DNA of 64,000 bases from Actinocorallia populi. Its GTDB lineage: Bacteria > Actinomycetota > Actinomycetes > Streptosporangiales > Streptosporangiaceae. Location: positions 174,495-238,494 of the forward strand of contig NZ_PVZV01000012.1 in the NCBI RefSeq assembly GCF_002995495.1, written 5' to 3'. Shown piece after piece: positions 25,864 to 34,865 of this stretch; positions within the stretch are counted from its first letter, which is position 1, and each line of letters opens with the position of its first letter. The position numbers and the translations under genes are program-made. The notes below the pieces were generated by a model that saw only the letters and a program-made list of their open reading frames with translations, did no database searches and was not told the DNA's origin.

Positions 25864-26502
25864 TCAGTCCTTGCGGCCGGTGGCGGCCACCGTGACGCCG
25901 AGGCCGATCATGGTGACGCCGCCGATCCCGCCGACCAGGGAGAGGCGCCGGGGCGAGCGGGTGAACCAGTTCCGTGCGGTGGCGGCGGCGAAACCCCATA
26001 CGCCGTCCGAGGCGATCGCGATGGCGTTGAAGACCAGGCCGAGCACGAGCATCTGCACCACGACGTGGCCCTGGGCGCGGTCGACGAACTGCGGCAGCAC
26101 GGCGGCGAAGAACACGATGGTCTTGGGGTTCGACACGCCGACGACGAACCCCTCCCAGAACGTGCGGAGACCTCCCTGCGCCGCCGTGCCATCGGCGACC
26201 GAGGCGTGCAGCGAACCACGTCCCCGCCACGCCTTGACACCGAGGTACACCAGGTAGGCGGCGCCCGCGAACTTGAGCACCGTGAAGACGAGCACAGAAC
26301 GTTCCACGATGGACCCGACCCCCAGGGCCACAGCCACGACCAGCGCGTACGCGCCGAGCGTGTTCCCCAGGACCGTGGTCAGCGCGGCACGGCGCCCGTG
26401 TGCCAGCGCCCTCCCGATCACGAACAGCACGCTGGGGCCCGGAACCACGATCAGGAGGAACGACATGGCAGCGAAGGCAAGGAGACGGTCAGCAGACACC
26501 AT
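25864..26502 (-). CDS. LysE family amino-acid/metabolite exporter
   Basis: 212 residues with six hydrophobic segments and the LysE/RhtB signature LLIVVPGPSVLFVIGRALAH near 14-33, followed by VSNPKTIVFFAAVLPQFVD near 110-128. These proteins export amino acids or homoserine lactones by proton antiport. Start ATG 26502 is taken; ATG 26511 is three codons longer and equally possible. Convergent with the TetR gene. Confidence 0.9.
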   Translation of the reverse strand: MVSADRLLAFAAMSFLLIVVPGPSVLFVIGRALAHGRRAALTTVLGNTLGAYALVVAVALGVGSIVERSVLVFTVLKFAGAAYLVYLGVKAWRGRGSLHASVADGTAAQGGLRTFWEGFVVGVSNPKTIVFFAAVLPQFVDRAQGHVVVQMLVLGLVFNAIAIASDGVWGFAAATARNWFTRSPRRLSLVGGIGGVTMIGLGVTVAATGRKD

Positions 26503-26636
26503 GGGCCTCATGCAAACACAGACCACCGTGAATCGCACGGCTTTATGTACTGGCCCTCCGGCTGACGGACCGGGGTCGAACCGCGGATCTTCCGAGCCCC
26601 GCAGGGCCTCGGCGGGACGCCCGTACCGCTGCGGCG

Positions 26637-27737
26637 TCAGCGGGGGAAGGCGGCACTCGTGCGGAAGATCCCGTTGTTCTGTTCCACCGTCAGTTCGCCG
26701 CCCTGGGCGGCGAGGCGGTCGTGGAGGACGGCGAGGCCGCTGAGCTCGGGGGCGCGGTCGGCGCGGACGCCGTCGTTGGCGACGGAGATGCCCGTCTCGG
26801 TCAGGGTGATCCACACCTGTGCGGCGTCGGCGTGGCGCAGGATGTTGGTCGTCGTCTCGCGGAGGACCTGACCCAGCGGTTCGCTCACCCGGGGGTCGAC
26901 CTCGCCCTGCCGTTCGACGCGCACGCGGATGCCCGCGGCCTCGAAGAGGTTCTTGGCGTTCTCCAGCTCGGCGGACAGGTTCAGCCGCCGTTGGGCGTAG
27001 GCGAGATCCTTGGTCTGGGCGATGGTCGCGCCGACGAGGTCGTGCACCTCGTCGAGTTCGTGTTCGGCGCGTGCGATGTCGGCGTGCAGCAGCCGTTTCG
27101 CCAGCGCGACCTTGAGCTTCACCACGTGGAGGGTGTGGCCCTGGATGTCGTGCAGGTCGCCGGCGAAACGCACCCGCTCGCGCATGACGGCCATCTCCGC
27201 TTCCCGCTCCCGTGCCTTCTCCAGATCCCCGATGAGGTCGTGGACCGCGTAGGCCAGGATCATGAGGACCGCGCCTCCCGTGCCGACGCACAGGGAGACC
27301 AGGACGTACCGGACCAGGACGTCGACCGTGCCCTCGGGCGACGTCATGAGCTTCACCGCGAACACGGCGATGACGAACGCGGCGATCCCCGCGATCACGG
27401 CCCGCCGGTGACGCGGCAGCTCGAAGAAGGTGATGGTCGCCATGACGGCGAAGCCGTAGGACGCGGTCACGGAGTCCGCGACCAGCACACCGCAGACCCA
27501 GACCGCCCCGGTGACGGCGAGGCCGATGAGGTCGGCGCGGGAGAACCGGCTCGCGTTCCACCGGTTGACGACCACGAGGGTCGCGACCAGACCCACGCCC
27601 GTCAGGAGGGCGTCCTTCCAGGAGCCGGCGTCGGTCGCCACCAGCAGCGCGCCGACGGCCGCGATCGTGCCGGACACGATGCCGTGGTTGAGGAGGCGCA
27701 ACCGGCTCTGCGCCTCCGCGGTGTACTCGGATGTCAT
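26637..27737 (-). CDS. DesK-like sensor histidine kinase
   Basis: 366 residues. About six membrane segments fill the first 175 residues. A coiled helix leads to the HisKA_3 H-box FAGDLHDIQGHTLHVVKLK (phospho-His near 195), then a HATPase with VLRETTTNILRHADA and NDG. The H-box spelling HDIQGHTL is typical of DesK-type kinases that sense membrane state. GGAGG lies just before the ATG. Third gene after an ABC ATPase and permease; the cognate response regulator is divergent at 29622. Confidence 0.9.
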   Translation of the reverse strand: MTSEYTAEAQSRLRLLNHGIVSGTIAAVGALLVATDAGSWKDALLTGVGLVATLVVVNRWNASRFSRADLIGLAVTGAVWVCGVLVADSVTASYGFAVMATITFFELPRHRRAVIAGIAAFVIAVFAVKLMTSPEGTVDVLVRYVLVSLCVGTGGAVLMILAYAVHDLIGDLEKAREREAEMAVMRERVRFAGDLHDIQGHTLHVVKLKVALAKRLLHADIARAEHELDEVHDLVGATIAQTKDLAYAQRRLNLSAELENAKNLFEAAGIRVRVERQGEVDPRVSEPLGQVLRETTTNILRHADAAQVWITLTETGISVANDGVRADRAPELSGLAVLHDRLAAQGGELTVEQNNGIFRTSAAFPR

Positions 27738-27797
27738 CCCTGCCTCCTTCCGGGCTCGTGTCCGCGTTCGCCGCGCGTAACCCTTTTCCCCGTTCGG

Positions 27798-28517
27798 TCA
27801 GCGGCGCGGTTCCCAGCGGAAGAGCCGGACGGCCAGCGTGAGGGCGAGGGCGATCCAGGCCAGCGTCGGCGCCAGCCGGACCAGGACGTCGGCCGCGGCC
27901 GCCTCGCCGCTCCAGGCGCGGACGGCCAGGTCGGCGGCCGCTCCGCCGGGGAGCAGCAGCTTGAGCGCGGTGAGCTCCCCGGTGCCGGTGGTCCCGACCC
28001 AGACGGCCACGGCGATGGTGCCGAGGACGACGGGCAGGGTGGTGATCTGGGCGTGCTCCGGGGAGTCGGTGAGCCCGGCCGTCGCCAGGCCGAGGCCGAG
28101 CATCATGGCCATCACGGCCAGGACCGCCGCCGCCAGCAGCGGAAGGTGGGCCGGAGCGTCGGCGACGACGGCCAGGACGGCGAGCAGGACGGAGATCTGG
28201 ATCAGCGAGACGGCGGTGATCGGCAGCAGCAGCCCCGTCAGGATGCCGGCGTCGCTCGTCGCGGTGGAGCGCAGCCGCTTGAGGAAGAGGTTCTGCCTGC
28301 GGGACGCCAGGGTGACCACGGCTGAAGAGTAGAGCCCGAGCGCTCCCACGGTGAACACCAGGACCGCGGCGATGTATCCGGCGCCGCCGATCCCGGCGAA
28401 GAGCTCGCGCTGGTGGATGAGGAAGGCGGCGGAGACGGACGGCAGAAGGAAGCCGGTGACCAGCACGAGCCGGTTCCGGAGGATCTGGGTCAGCTCGCCG
28501 CGGGCGATGGGCGACAT
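27798..28517 (-). CDS. ABC-2 type transporter permease
   Basis: 239 residues with six hydrophobic segments and the ABC2 membrane layout: LTQILRNRLVLVTGFLLPSV, then a cytoplasmic stretch ASRRQNLFLKRLRSTATS, the usual coupling-helix position. It lies 21 bp after the ATPase gene and should pair with it. DesK-linked exporters of this kind often handle lipids, antibiotics or antimicrobial peptides. Confidence 0.85.
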   Translation of the reverse strand: MSPIARGELTQILRNRLVLVTGFLLPSVSAAFLIHQRELFAGIGGAGYIAAVLVFTVGALGLYSSAVVTLASRRQNLFLKRLRSTATSDAGILTGLLLPITAVSLIQISVLLAVLAVVADAPAHLPLLAAAVLAVMAMMLGLGLATAGLTDSPEHAQITTLPVVLGTIAVAVWVGTTGTGELTALKLLLPGGAAADLAVRAWSGEAAAADVLVRLAPTLAWIALALTLAVRLFRWEPRR

Positions 28518-28538
28518 GGTGGAGGGCCTTTCCGTGTT

Positions 28539-29423
28539 CTAGCGGCCGGTGAGGGAGCGGAAGACGTCGTCGAGCCGGGTCGGCCCGGCCTCCAGGTCGA
28601 GCGGCTCGACTCCGGCGGTCCGCGCCCACCGGAGCAGGGAGTAGAGGTCCTGCGGCAGGTCGAAGGTCTCGATGAGGAAGCGCCCGTCGCCGTCCCGCGC
28701 CGCCGGGGGCGGCGGGGCGGGGGAGAGGGCGGGGAGGCGGAAGCGGATCTCGGCCGGAAGGGCCCGCGTCAGCTCGGCGACGGTGCCCTCCCTGTGGAGG
28801 GAGCCCCGGTGCATGAGCCCGATCCGGTCGGCGCGCTCCTGGGCCTCCTCGAGGTAGTGCGTGGTGAGGACGATGGTGACCCCGTCCTCGCGCAGCCGGT
28901 CCACGGTCGCCCACAGGTCGTCCCGGGACCGGACGTCCAGGCCGGTGGTCGGCTCGTCGAGGATCATCAGCTCGGGGGTCCCGTATGCCGCGGTGGCGAA
29001 GTCCAGGCGCCGCTTCTCACCGCCGGACAGCTGGGACACCCTGGTCCCGGCCTTGCGGGTGAGGCCGACGACGCCCAGGACGCGTTCGGCGGTGTCCGCG
29101 CGTCCGGAGAGCCTCCCGATGAGCCGGACGGTCTCCTGCACCGTCATGTCGGGGACGAAACCGCTCTCCTGGAGCATGATCCCCATCCGGGGCCGGACGG
29201 CTCTCCGGTCACGCGGGCTGCGTCCGAAGATCCGGACGGTGCCCGAGGCGGCCTTGCGGTGGCCCTCGATGACCTCCAGGGCGGAGGTCTTCCCCGCCCC
29301 GTTCGTGCCGAGCAGCGCGTAGAGCTCTCCGCGCCGCACCTGAAAGGACAGGTTCTGCACGGCGTGGAAGCCGTCGTAGGCGACGTTGAGGCGGTCGACG
29401 TCGAGCACTGGTGTGGTGGACAT
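28539..29423 (-). CDS. ABC transporter ATP-binding protein
   Basis: 294 residues. Walker A is ALLGTNGAGKTSALEVIEGH near 35-52, the Q-loop is in GIMLQESGFV, the ABC signature is SQLSGGEKRRLDFA near 135, Walker B is LMILDEPTTGLD, and the H-loop His is in LTTHYLEEAQ. A C-terminal 90-residue regulatory tail follows, as in DrrA/CcmA-type exporters. First gene of the ATPase-permease-kinase operon. Confidence 0.92.
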   Translation of the reverse strand: MSTTPVLDVDRLNVAYDGFHAVQNLSFQVRRGELYALLGTNGAGKTSALEVIEGHRKAASGTVRIFGRSPRDRRAVRPRMGIMLQESGFVPDMTVQETVRLIGRLSGRADTAERVLGVVGLTRKAGTRVSQLSGGEKRRLDFATAAYGTPELMILDEPTTGLDVRSRDDLWATVDRLREDGVTIVLTTHYLEEAQERADRIGLMHRGSLHREGTVAELTRALPAEIRFRLPALSPAPPPPAARDGDGRFLIETFDLPQDLYSLLRWARTAGVEPLDLEAGPTRLDDVFRSLTGR

Positions 29424-29463
29424 GCCGTCGATTCCATCCGGCTCCGCGCCCGCCGGTCAGTGC

Positions 29464-29517
29464 CGCTGCGTCATCACTTCACCGTGACGTTTCCGTGGGG
29501 GAATCCATGACGCAGCG
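29464..29517. promoter_or_regulatory. inverted repeat between ABC operon and response regulator
   Basis: CGCTGCGTCAT (29464-29474) and ATGACGCAGCG (29507-29517) are exact reverse complements 32 bp apart. They lie in the 198-bp divergent region between the ABC ATPase and response-regulator starts. The spacing of about four helical turns between arm centres would suit two response-regulator dimers. Confidence 0.5.
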
Positions 29518-29621
29518 TCACTGGTGGCTTCGGGGGAACGCCGAGAATACTGGGACGCCGACGCCGCGTGGGCCTCCGCACGATCATCCGTACACCGCCC
29601 GCGGAACAGGAAGGGAAGACC

Positions 29622-30224
29622 ATGACGACCGTGGTGCTCGCCGACGACGAGGCCCTCCTGCGCAAGGCCCTCGCGGCGCTGCTGCCGCTCGAAGGCGACA
29701 TCACCGTGCTCGCCGAGGCCGAGGACGGTGAAGCGGCCGTCCAGGCCACGCTGCGGCACGGGCCCGACGTGCTCGTCATCGACCTGGAGATGCCCGGGAC
29801 GGACGGGCTCGGCGCCGTGGCGGAGATCCGCCGGACACGCCCCGACCAGGTGATCCTCATGCTGACCCGCCACGCCAGACCCGGCGTGCTCCGCAGGGCG
29901 CTCAAACTCGGTGTCCAGGGCTTCGTCAGCAAATCCGCTGAACCCGCCCACATCACCTCGGTCATCCAGACCCTGCACGCGGGCAAGCGGTGGATCGATC
30001 CCGACGTCTCCGCCCTCGCCGTCATCGACGACTGCCCGCTCACCGACCGCGAGCTCGACGTCCTGCGCGCCACCCGCGACGGCTACTCCGCCGCCGACAT
30101 CGCCGCCCGCCTCCACCTCGCCGAAGGCACCGTCCGCAACTACCTCTCCAGCGCCATGCAGAAGACCCAGACCCGCACCCGCCACGAAGCGGCCCGTTAC
30201 GCCCGCGAACACGACTGGTTGTGA
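29622..30224 (+). CDS. LuxR-type response regulator (DesR-like)
   Basis: 200 residues: receiver domain with acidic pocket ADDEALLR and phospho-Asp in VIDLEMPGTDG near 53, then LuxR HTH (TDRELDVLRATRDGYSAADI, then GTVRNYLSSAMQK). The ATG follows GGAAGGGAAGACC. Divergent from the ABC-kinase operon, whose DesK-like kinase is the probable partner; it likely controls that operon through the inverted repeat between them. Confidence 0.92.
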   Translation: MTTVVLADDEALLRKALAALLPLEGDITVLAEAEDGEAAVQATLRHGPDVLVIDLEMPGTDGLGAVAEIRRTRPDQVILMLTRHARPGVLRRALKLGVQGFVSKSAEPAHITSVIQTLHAGKRWIDPDVSALAVIDDCPLTDRELDVLRATRDGYSAADIAARLHLAEGTVRNYLSSAMQKTQTRTRHEAARYAREHDWL

Positions 30225-30607
30225 TCCCGCCGCCGGTCGAGGCCGGCGCCCGGCGGGGCACGCCGCCCTGGAGCCGGGCACACCAAATCCCCGTCCGGGC
30301 CCGTTCCAAGTGATTCGTTTATCGATTCAACTCACAAATTGACGCTTTCGACATGATTGACCTCGGACAGTTTCTCGGAGAATTATAGGTATTTCTTCGG
30401 TGCTCGCCCCCACCTGGAGAATCCTTGATCCGAAAACGTTCCAAGAAGGCTGCGGCGGACTTTCCGCTTCTTGTGCCGAACGCGTTCCGTCTTTAATCTG
30501 CCGATAGCAAGGCAAGGGCCCGATCAGCGCGCGCGCACATCTTTTCCCGACGCACCGGCCATACGGCGGTGCGCGGTCCCGTACCGCTCCTCGAGGAGGA
30601 GAACACC
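30225..30607. other. gene-free, relatively AT-rich leader region
   Basis: No credible frame. From about 30310 to 30500 the base composition falls well below the window average. It holds a TTGACC (30357-30362) with AATTAT 18 bases on, a possible promoter about 200 bp before the next gene, and an AAGAAG/CTTCTT imperfect hairpin further down. It probably serves as promoter and long 5' leader of the secreted-protein gene. Confidence 0.4.
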
Positions 30608-31213
30608 ATGCGCAAGCGTTCCGCCATCTGTCTCGCCGCCACCGCGGCATCCCTCGTCGTCGGCCTGGAGGCCCCCGCCCTCGCGGCCACCTGGACGGTC
30701 ACACCCGGCGGCGCCGTCACCGGCACGGCCGGCACCACGACCCTCAAGGACACCCGCAGCGGCGCGACCCTGACCTGCGCGTCGTCCACCACCGCCGCGA
30801 CCGTCCAAGGCGGCAGCGGGCTGTCCGGCACGGCCATCGCGACCGTGACGTCGGCGTCGTTCACCAAGTGCTCCGGCCCGCTCGGCCTGAAGTTCGACGT
30901 CGCCGCCACCGACGTGGCGTACCAGCTCAACGCCGTCTCCCACAGCGCGGGCGTCACCACCGGTACGCTCGACAACATCAGCGCCACCCTCAGCGGCCCG
31001 TTCTGCACCGCCTCCGTCGGCGGCGCCACCGCCTCCAGCCCCGGCTCGGTGAACGGCACCTACGACAACGCCACGCACACCCTGTCCGTCACCGGAGGCA
31101 ACCTCCACGTCTGGAACGTCTCCGGCTGCTTCGGCCTCCTGCGCTCCGGCGACCCCGTCTCCTACACCGCCGGCTACGTCCTGAGCCCCGCCCAGACCAT
31201 CACCAGCCCCTGA
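30608..31213 (+). CDS. secreted hypothetical protein, Cys-rich beta type
   Basis: 201 residues. Signal peptide KRSAICLAATAASLVVGLEA with cleavage near residue 28 (ALA-A). The mature part is Gly/Ser/Thr-rich and beta-prone, with four Cys (TLTCASS, FTKCSGP, PFCTASV, SGCFGLL), suggesting two disulfides. GGAGGAG lies 7 bases before the ATG. The Cys spacing and order of motifs resemble those of the secreted protein at 53662-54264, so both may belong to one exported actinobacterial family of unknown role. Confidence 0.75.
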   Translation: MRKRSAICLAATAASLVVGLEAPALAATWTVTPGGAVTGTAGTTTLKDTRSGATLTCASSTTAATVQGGSGLSGTAIATVTSASFTKCSGPLGLKFDVAATDVAYQLNAVSHSAGVTTGTLDNISATLSGPFCTASVGGATASSPGSVNGTYDNATHTLSVTGGNLHVWNVSGCFGLLRSGDPVSYTAGYVLSPAQTITSP

Positions 31214-31416
31214 CGGACCCGGCCCCGGCCTTCACCAGAGCCCGAGGCCGCCGTCCGCCGACCCCTCCAAGAGCCCGCCGAGCCGCACCCGGCGGGCTCA
31301 TCCGGCCACCACCCGCCGAGACGGCATGACGGCCGGAGTGGGGGCGGATCCTCGCGAAGGACCCCTCCGTCGAACGCAGGGAGAAGCTGGCCGCCTGCCA
31401 CGGCCTTCCCGAGGAC

Positions 31417-32604
31417 GTGGCGGAGACACTCGCCGCGGACCCCGACGTCCGAGTCGTCGAGGAGCTCGCGTTGTGGGCGACTCCGGATACGGCGGCCCGG
31501 CTCGCAGGGCATCCGCACGCCGATGTGCGAAGCGCGGTGGCGGCCAACGAGGCGACGCCCCCGGCCGTACTGGCGGCGCTGGTCTCCGGGGAGGGCCTCC
31601 CTCCGGCACGGCGGTGCCGGGTCTGCGACCGAGAGAAGATCCCGTTCGTCCACGATCCGCACTGTTCGCGAATCGGCTGTGATCTTCTGCCTGGTGCCGC
31701 CTGCGACGGCTCCCACGAGTCCACTGTTCACGAGATGCGCCTGAGGGCGCTGCGCAACCCGGCCCTGCCCGCCGAAACCGCTGTCGGGTTCGTCAGCCAT
31801 CCGTCCATGCCGCTGCGTCGGCAACTCGCCGCCCGTGAGGATCTGCCGCCGTGGGCGTACCAGCGCCTCGCCGATGATCCGATTCCCGGCGTACGATCCG
31901 AACTCGCCGCGAACCCGGCGGTCGACGTCGCCTTGCTCCTCACTCTGGCCGCGGACCAGGACCGTGACGTGCGGCGCGCGCTCGCCCACCATCCCGACGT
32001 GCCGCTTGACGTACTCGCCGAGCTGGCGCGCGGCACCAGGCTCGGTTCACCGCTCCTGCCGCGGATCGTCGCCGCCTCTCCCACCGAGGTCCGGGAACTC
32101 GCCGAGTCGCCGGAGCCGCTCCTGCGCATGCTCGTGGCCCGACGGCGGGATCTGCCGCCCGAAGTACGTGACGCGCTCGCCGCCGACGCCGACGCGAAGG
32201 TGGCCAAGTCCATCGCCCCGCATCCGGGTCTGTCCGAAGCCGGGCTGCGGTCCATGGTCGACCGGCACGGAGCGCAGGTCATTGCCAAAGTGGCGACGAA
32301 TCCCGATGCCACACCGGAGTTGCTGGAGGACCTGGCCCGCCACCGGCCGCCGGTGCGGAAGTCCTTCCGCGAGATCGCCCGCCATCCGAACGCCACCGGC
32401 GCGGCGCTGCTCGCGTGTCTGTCCGACCGACAGGCAAGACCCATCGCCGCCGGCCATCCGGCCCTGCCGATCTCCGCGATGACCGAACTGCTCACCGACG
32501 ACGACTGGCGGACGGCGGAAGCGGCGGCCGCCAACGCCTCACTGCCGCTCGCCGCGATGGCGGCGCTCGTGTCGCGGGGTCCTAATGAGGATCCCTGCGC
32601 ATAG
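31417..32604 (+). CDS. LRV/HEAT-like repeat protein with internal Cys cluster, possible N-terminal frameshift
   Basis: 395 residues from the GTG at 31417, built of about 24-residue repeats such as LAGHPHADVRSAVAANEA and LAHHPDVPLDVLAELARGT, like leucine-rich-repeat-variant proteins. Near residues 67-95 they are interrupted by a Cys/His cluster (CRVCDREK, DPHCSRIGCDL, AACDGSH) that could bind zinc or an Fe-S cluster. Repeat-like coding continues upstream of the GTG without a start codon; one base fewer in a G-run near 31340 would join it to ATG 31326. So the true start is uncertain. Confidence 0.7.
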   Translation: MAETLAADPDVRVVEELALWATPDTAARLAGHPHADVRSAVAANEATPPAVLAALVSGEGLPPARRCRVCDREKIPFVHDPHCSRIGCDLLPGAACDGSHESTVHEMRLRALRNPALPAETAVGFVSHPSMPLRRQLAAREDLPPWAYQRLADDPIPGVRSELAANPAVDVALLLTLAADQDRDVRRALAHHPDVPLDVLAELARGTRLGSPLLPRIVAASPTEVRELAESPEPLLRMLVARRRDLPPEVRDALAADADAKVAKSIAPHPGLSEAGLRSMVDRHGAQVIAKVATNPDATPELLEDLARHRPPVRKSFREIARHPNATGAALLACLSDRQARPIAAGHPALPISAMTELLTDDDWRTAEAAAANASLPLAAMAALVSRGPNEDPCA

Positions 32605-33184
32605 ACCATGTGCGGGGACCGTCGTGGGGGAGCCGGACGTCGGCCACGACCTTGAAGCCCAGGCGCTCGTAGAAGGCCACGTTCCGTTCGCCGGAGGTCT
32701 CGAGGAACGCCGGGTGCCCGGCGCGGGCCGCCGCCTCGATGCCGGGGGCGAGCACCGCGCTGCCGAGACCCCGCCCCTGGGCTTCGGGGGCGACAGCCAC
32801 CGTGTTGAGGAACCAGGCGGGTTCCTTCGGCCGGTGAGGGGCGACGGCCTGGTCCGCGGACTCGTAGGCGAACGCCCGATCACCGGCGAGGTCGCCGAGC
32901 AGCGGTCCGATCTCGGCGAAGGCGGGTGAGGGGTCCTGGTCGGGAGTGGCCCAGGCGGCGACGGCGAGGCCCGCGTCGGCGACCCACACACGGCCGTACA
33001 CCATGGCGATGCGGGTCAGGCACACCTCCTGGAAGCGCCGGATCCGGCCCTCATGGTCGTCTTCGGCGATCACGTGCCGCATGTAGGGGTAGTCGGCGAA
33101 GGCCCGGGTGAGGGTGTCGACGGCGAGGGGGACGTCGGCGTCGGTGATGGGACGCACGGAACCGGCGTTCTGTCGCTGTGGCAT
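32582..33184 (-). CDS. GNAT family N-acetyltransferase
   Basis: 200 residues with GNAT motif A, VAVAPEAQGRGLGSAVLAPG near 128-147 (acetyl-CoA pyrophosphate loop Q-x-x-G-x-G), and motif B with SGERNVAFYERLGFKVV. Such enzymes acetylate small amines or protein N-termini. The last 23 bp overlap the end of the repeat-protein gene on the other strand. ATG 33184 preferred over the TTG at 33193. Confidence 0.88.
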   Translation of the reverse strand: MPQRQNAGSVRPITDADVPLAVDTLTRAFADYPYMRHVIAEDDHEGRIRRFQEVCLTRIAMVYGRVWVADAGLAVAAWATPDQDPSPAFAEIGPLLGDLAGDRAFAYESADQAVAPHRPKEPAWFLNTVAVAPEAQGRGLGSAVLAPGIEAAARAGHPAFLETSGERNVAFYERLGFKVVADVRLPHDGPRTWSMRRDPH

Positions 33185-33267
33185 GCCGATCAAACGATCT
33201 TGGGGGCGGCGGAATTCCCGGACGTGCCACGCGGAGAGGAATCCCTGCCGGCCTCCCCGCGCGGCTG

Positions 33268-33576
33268 CTACCGGGGTCCTTCGCCGGGGCCGCCGCCTGC
33301 CTCACGTACATCACCCTCCTCGCCGTGGTCGCCGGGCTCGCCGGTGTGCGCGAGAGTCGCCGTGGGCGGGGCCTCCCGGTCGCCGGCCGACCGGGTGTCG
33401 GTCTGCGGCTGGGAGCGCAGGGAGAGCAGCACGGCCACTACGGCCGCCACGGCTCCGGTGATGGCTCCCAGCGCTCCGATGATGGGGGCCAGATGGGGGG
33501 ATCGCAGCAGCAGTACCGTCAGGGACACCAGCCCGAGGGCGACTGCGCAGACGGTCAGGAAACGAAGGTTCTTCAT
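33268..33576 (-). CDS. small membrane protein
   Basis: 102 residues with two membrane helices (residues 5-25 and 31-52) and a hydrophilic, disordered Gly/Glu/Pro-rich tail. GGAAA lies 8 bases before the ATG. Not recognised. Isolated between the GNAT and HTH/TPR genes. Confidence 0.6.
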   Translation of the reverse strand: MKNLRFLTVCAVALGLVSLTVLLLRSPHLAPIIGALGAITGAVAAVVAVLLSLRSQPQTDTRSAGDREAPPTATLAHTGEPGDHGEEGDVREAGGGPGEGPR

Positions 33577-33697
33577 GGCGCGGTTTCCAGAGGTGGGGGG
33601 AGTCGGTTCGGTCTGCCCGCGGGGAGCAGACTGCAACGATGACCTATGGAGCCGCGCCGATCTGCGCTTACGCCGGACTCCGAACGATCCCGAATGC

Positions 33698-34837
33698 CTA
33701 GACGTCGTCTTCAATGTTGTATATGTCTTTTGATGCCTTTTCGCACAGTTCTTCCAGGGAGGGCAGAAGAGGCCGCGAAGTGTTCTGAGGGTCGGCCGGA
33801 GCGTTGCTGAGCAGGACCTGGTGGGTTCTGTGCACCCATTCCTCGGCGAGCCTGCCGTCTCCGCCGTAGTCCAGGTGCATCGCTTTCAGGAACCACCAGT
33901 GGGCGCTGTGGTAGTCGTCGCGTCCCAGCGCGTTGTGGGCCATCAACCATGCGGCGTCAGCCCTCCCGCGGTACGCGGCAGGCTGCAGATACAGCTCGGC
34001 CCGTTCCCCGTGATGGCGGGCGCTCAGCGGCTTGAACTCCTCCGCCGCGGTGATGGCCAGGCCGCACTCCGCCCTCCCCAGCCTGACCGCCAGCTCGACG
34101 GCGGCTCCGTGCAGATCCTCCTGCTCGAGGAGAACGCGTGCGTGTTCGTCTCCCAGGAGCCGGGCCTTGCGGACCCACTCCCTGCCTTCCACCAGGTACT
34201 CGTCCACGATCAGCAGGACGCCCAGCCGTCGGCACTCCTCCCCGTCGCCTCCCTCCGCCTTGCGGAACAGTCTGAGGCCCGGTTCCCCGTACAGCATCGA
34301 GAACCGCTCCTCGGAGAGCGACAGCCCTCCCTCCCAGGACGGGCCGGAGGGCTCCGGCGGAGAGGTCTCCTCGGAGTCCGGTGCCGAGAGCACCATGGTC
34401 TCCTCGAAGGCCGAGACGTCTTCACCGACCTCACCCCAAGGCTCCGCGGTGCCCTCCAAGGTCTCCTCGGTGACCCGGAAGACCTCCTTCCACAACTGAG
34501 CCCACTCGGCGATCGTGCGCTCACCGAGTCCCGTGAGCTGCGCATCGGGGGACTGGAGGCAGTACCTCCGGCACGCCCGCACGAAGCTCGACACCAGGTC
34601 CCATTTCGGGGGCACCCGGCGCTGGTGGGTCAGCACCGGCTGCAGGGTCCCCTTGGGAAGGCCCCGGATGGCCTTGGCCGCCTCCTTGCCCTGCTTCCTT
34701 TCCACCTCCGAACGGATTTCCCGGGAGATGCGCTCCAGATCCCCGTACGAGGGGTTATTGCAATCAATGCGCAACTGATTGAGGTCCGTGATAAGAGCGT
34801 GCAGCCTTACCGGATCGAAATGTGAACGCCTACTCAT
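33698..34837 (-). CDS. HTH and TPR/Sel1-like repeat protein (first of tandem pair)
   Basis: 379 residues. An N-terminal XRE-like DNA-binding region (NPSYGDLERISREI, GLPKGTLQPVL, then WDLVSSFVRACRRY) is of the type common in actinobacterial regulators. A Glu/Ser/Pro linker follows, and then a C-terminal half of short helical repeats (CRRLGVLLIVDEYLVEGREW, YRGRADAAWLMAHNALGRDD). It ends with RPLLPSLEELCEKASKDI, a module also found in the neighbouring paralogue (GPVLPTLEELAKIARQD). Start ATG 34837, with a perfect GGCAACGTTGCC palindrome 29 bp upstream. Confidence 0.75.
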   Translation of the reverse strand: MSRRSHFDPVRLHALITDLNQLRIDCNNPSYGDLERISREIRSEVERKQGKEAAKAIRGLPKGTLQPVLTHQRRVPPKWDLVSSFVRACRRYCLQSPDAQLTGLGERTIAEWAQLWKEVFRVTEETLEGTAEPWGEVGEDVSAFEETMVLSAPDSEETSPPEPSGPSWEGGLSLSEERFSMLYGEPGLRLFRKAEGGDGEECRRLGVLLIVDEYLVEGREWVRKARLLGDEHARVLLEQEDLHGAAVELAVRLGRAECGLAITAAEEFKPLSARHHGERAELYLQPAAYRGRADAAWLMAHNALGRDDYHSAHWWFLKAMHLDYGGDGRLAEEWVHRTHQVLLSNAPADPQNTSRPLLPSLEELCEKASKDIYNIEDDV

Positions 34838-34865
34838 ACAAATCCCAAGAAATACCCGTAACTGC

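Noticed and set aside
26555..26600. A T-loop-like GGGGTCGAACC that might mark a tRNA or an attachment site
   Set aside because: The T-stem pairs poorly and no acceptor, D or anticodon arms can be folded around it on either strand.
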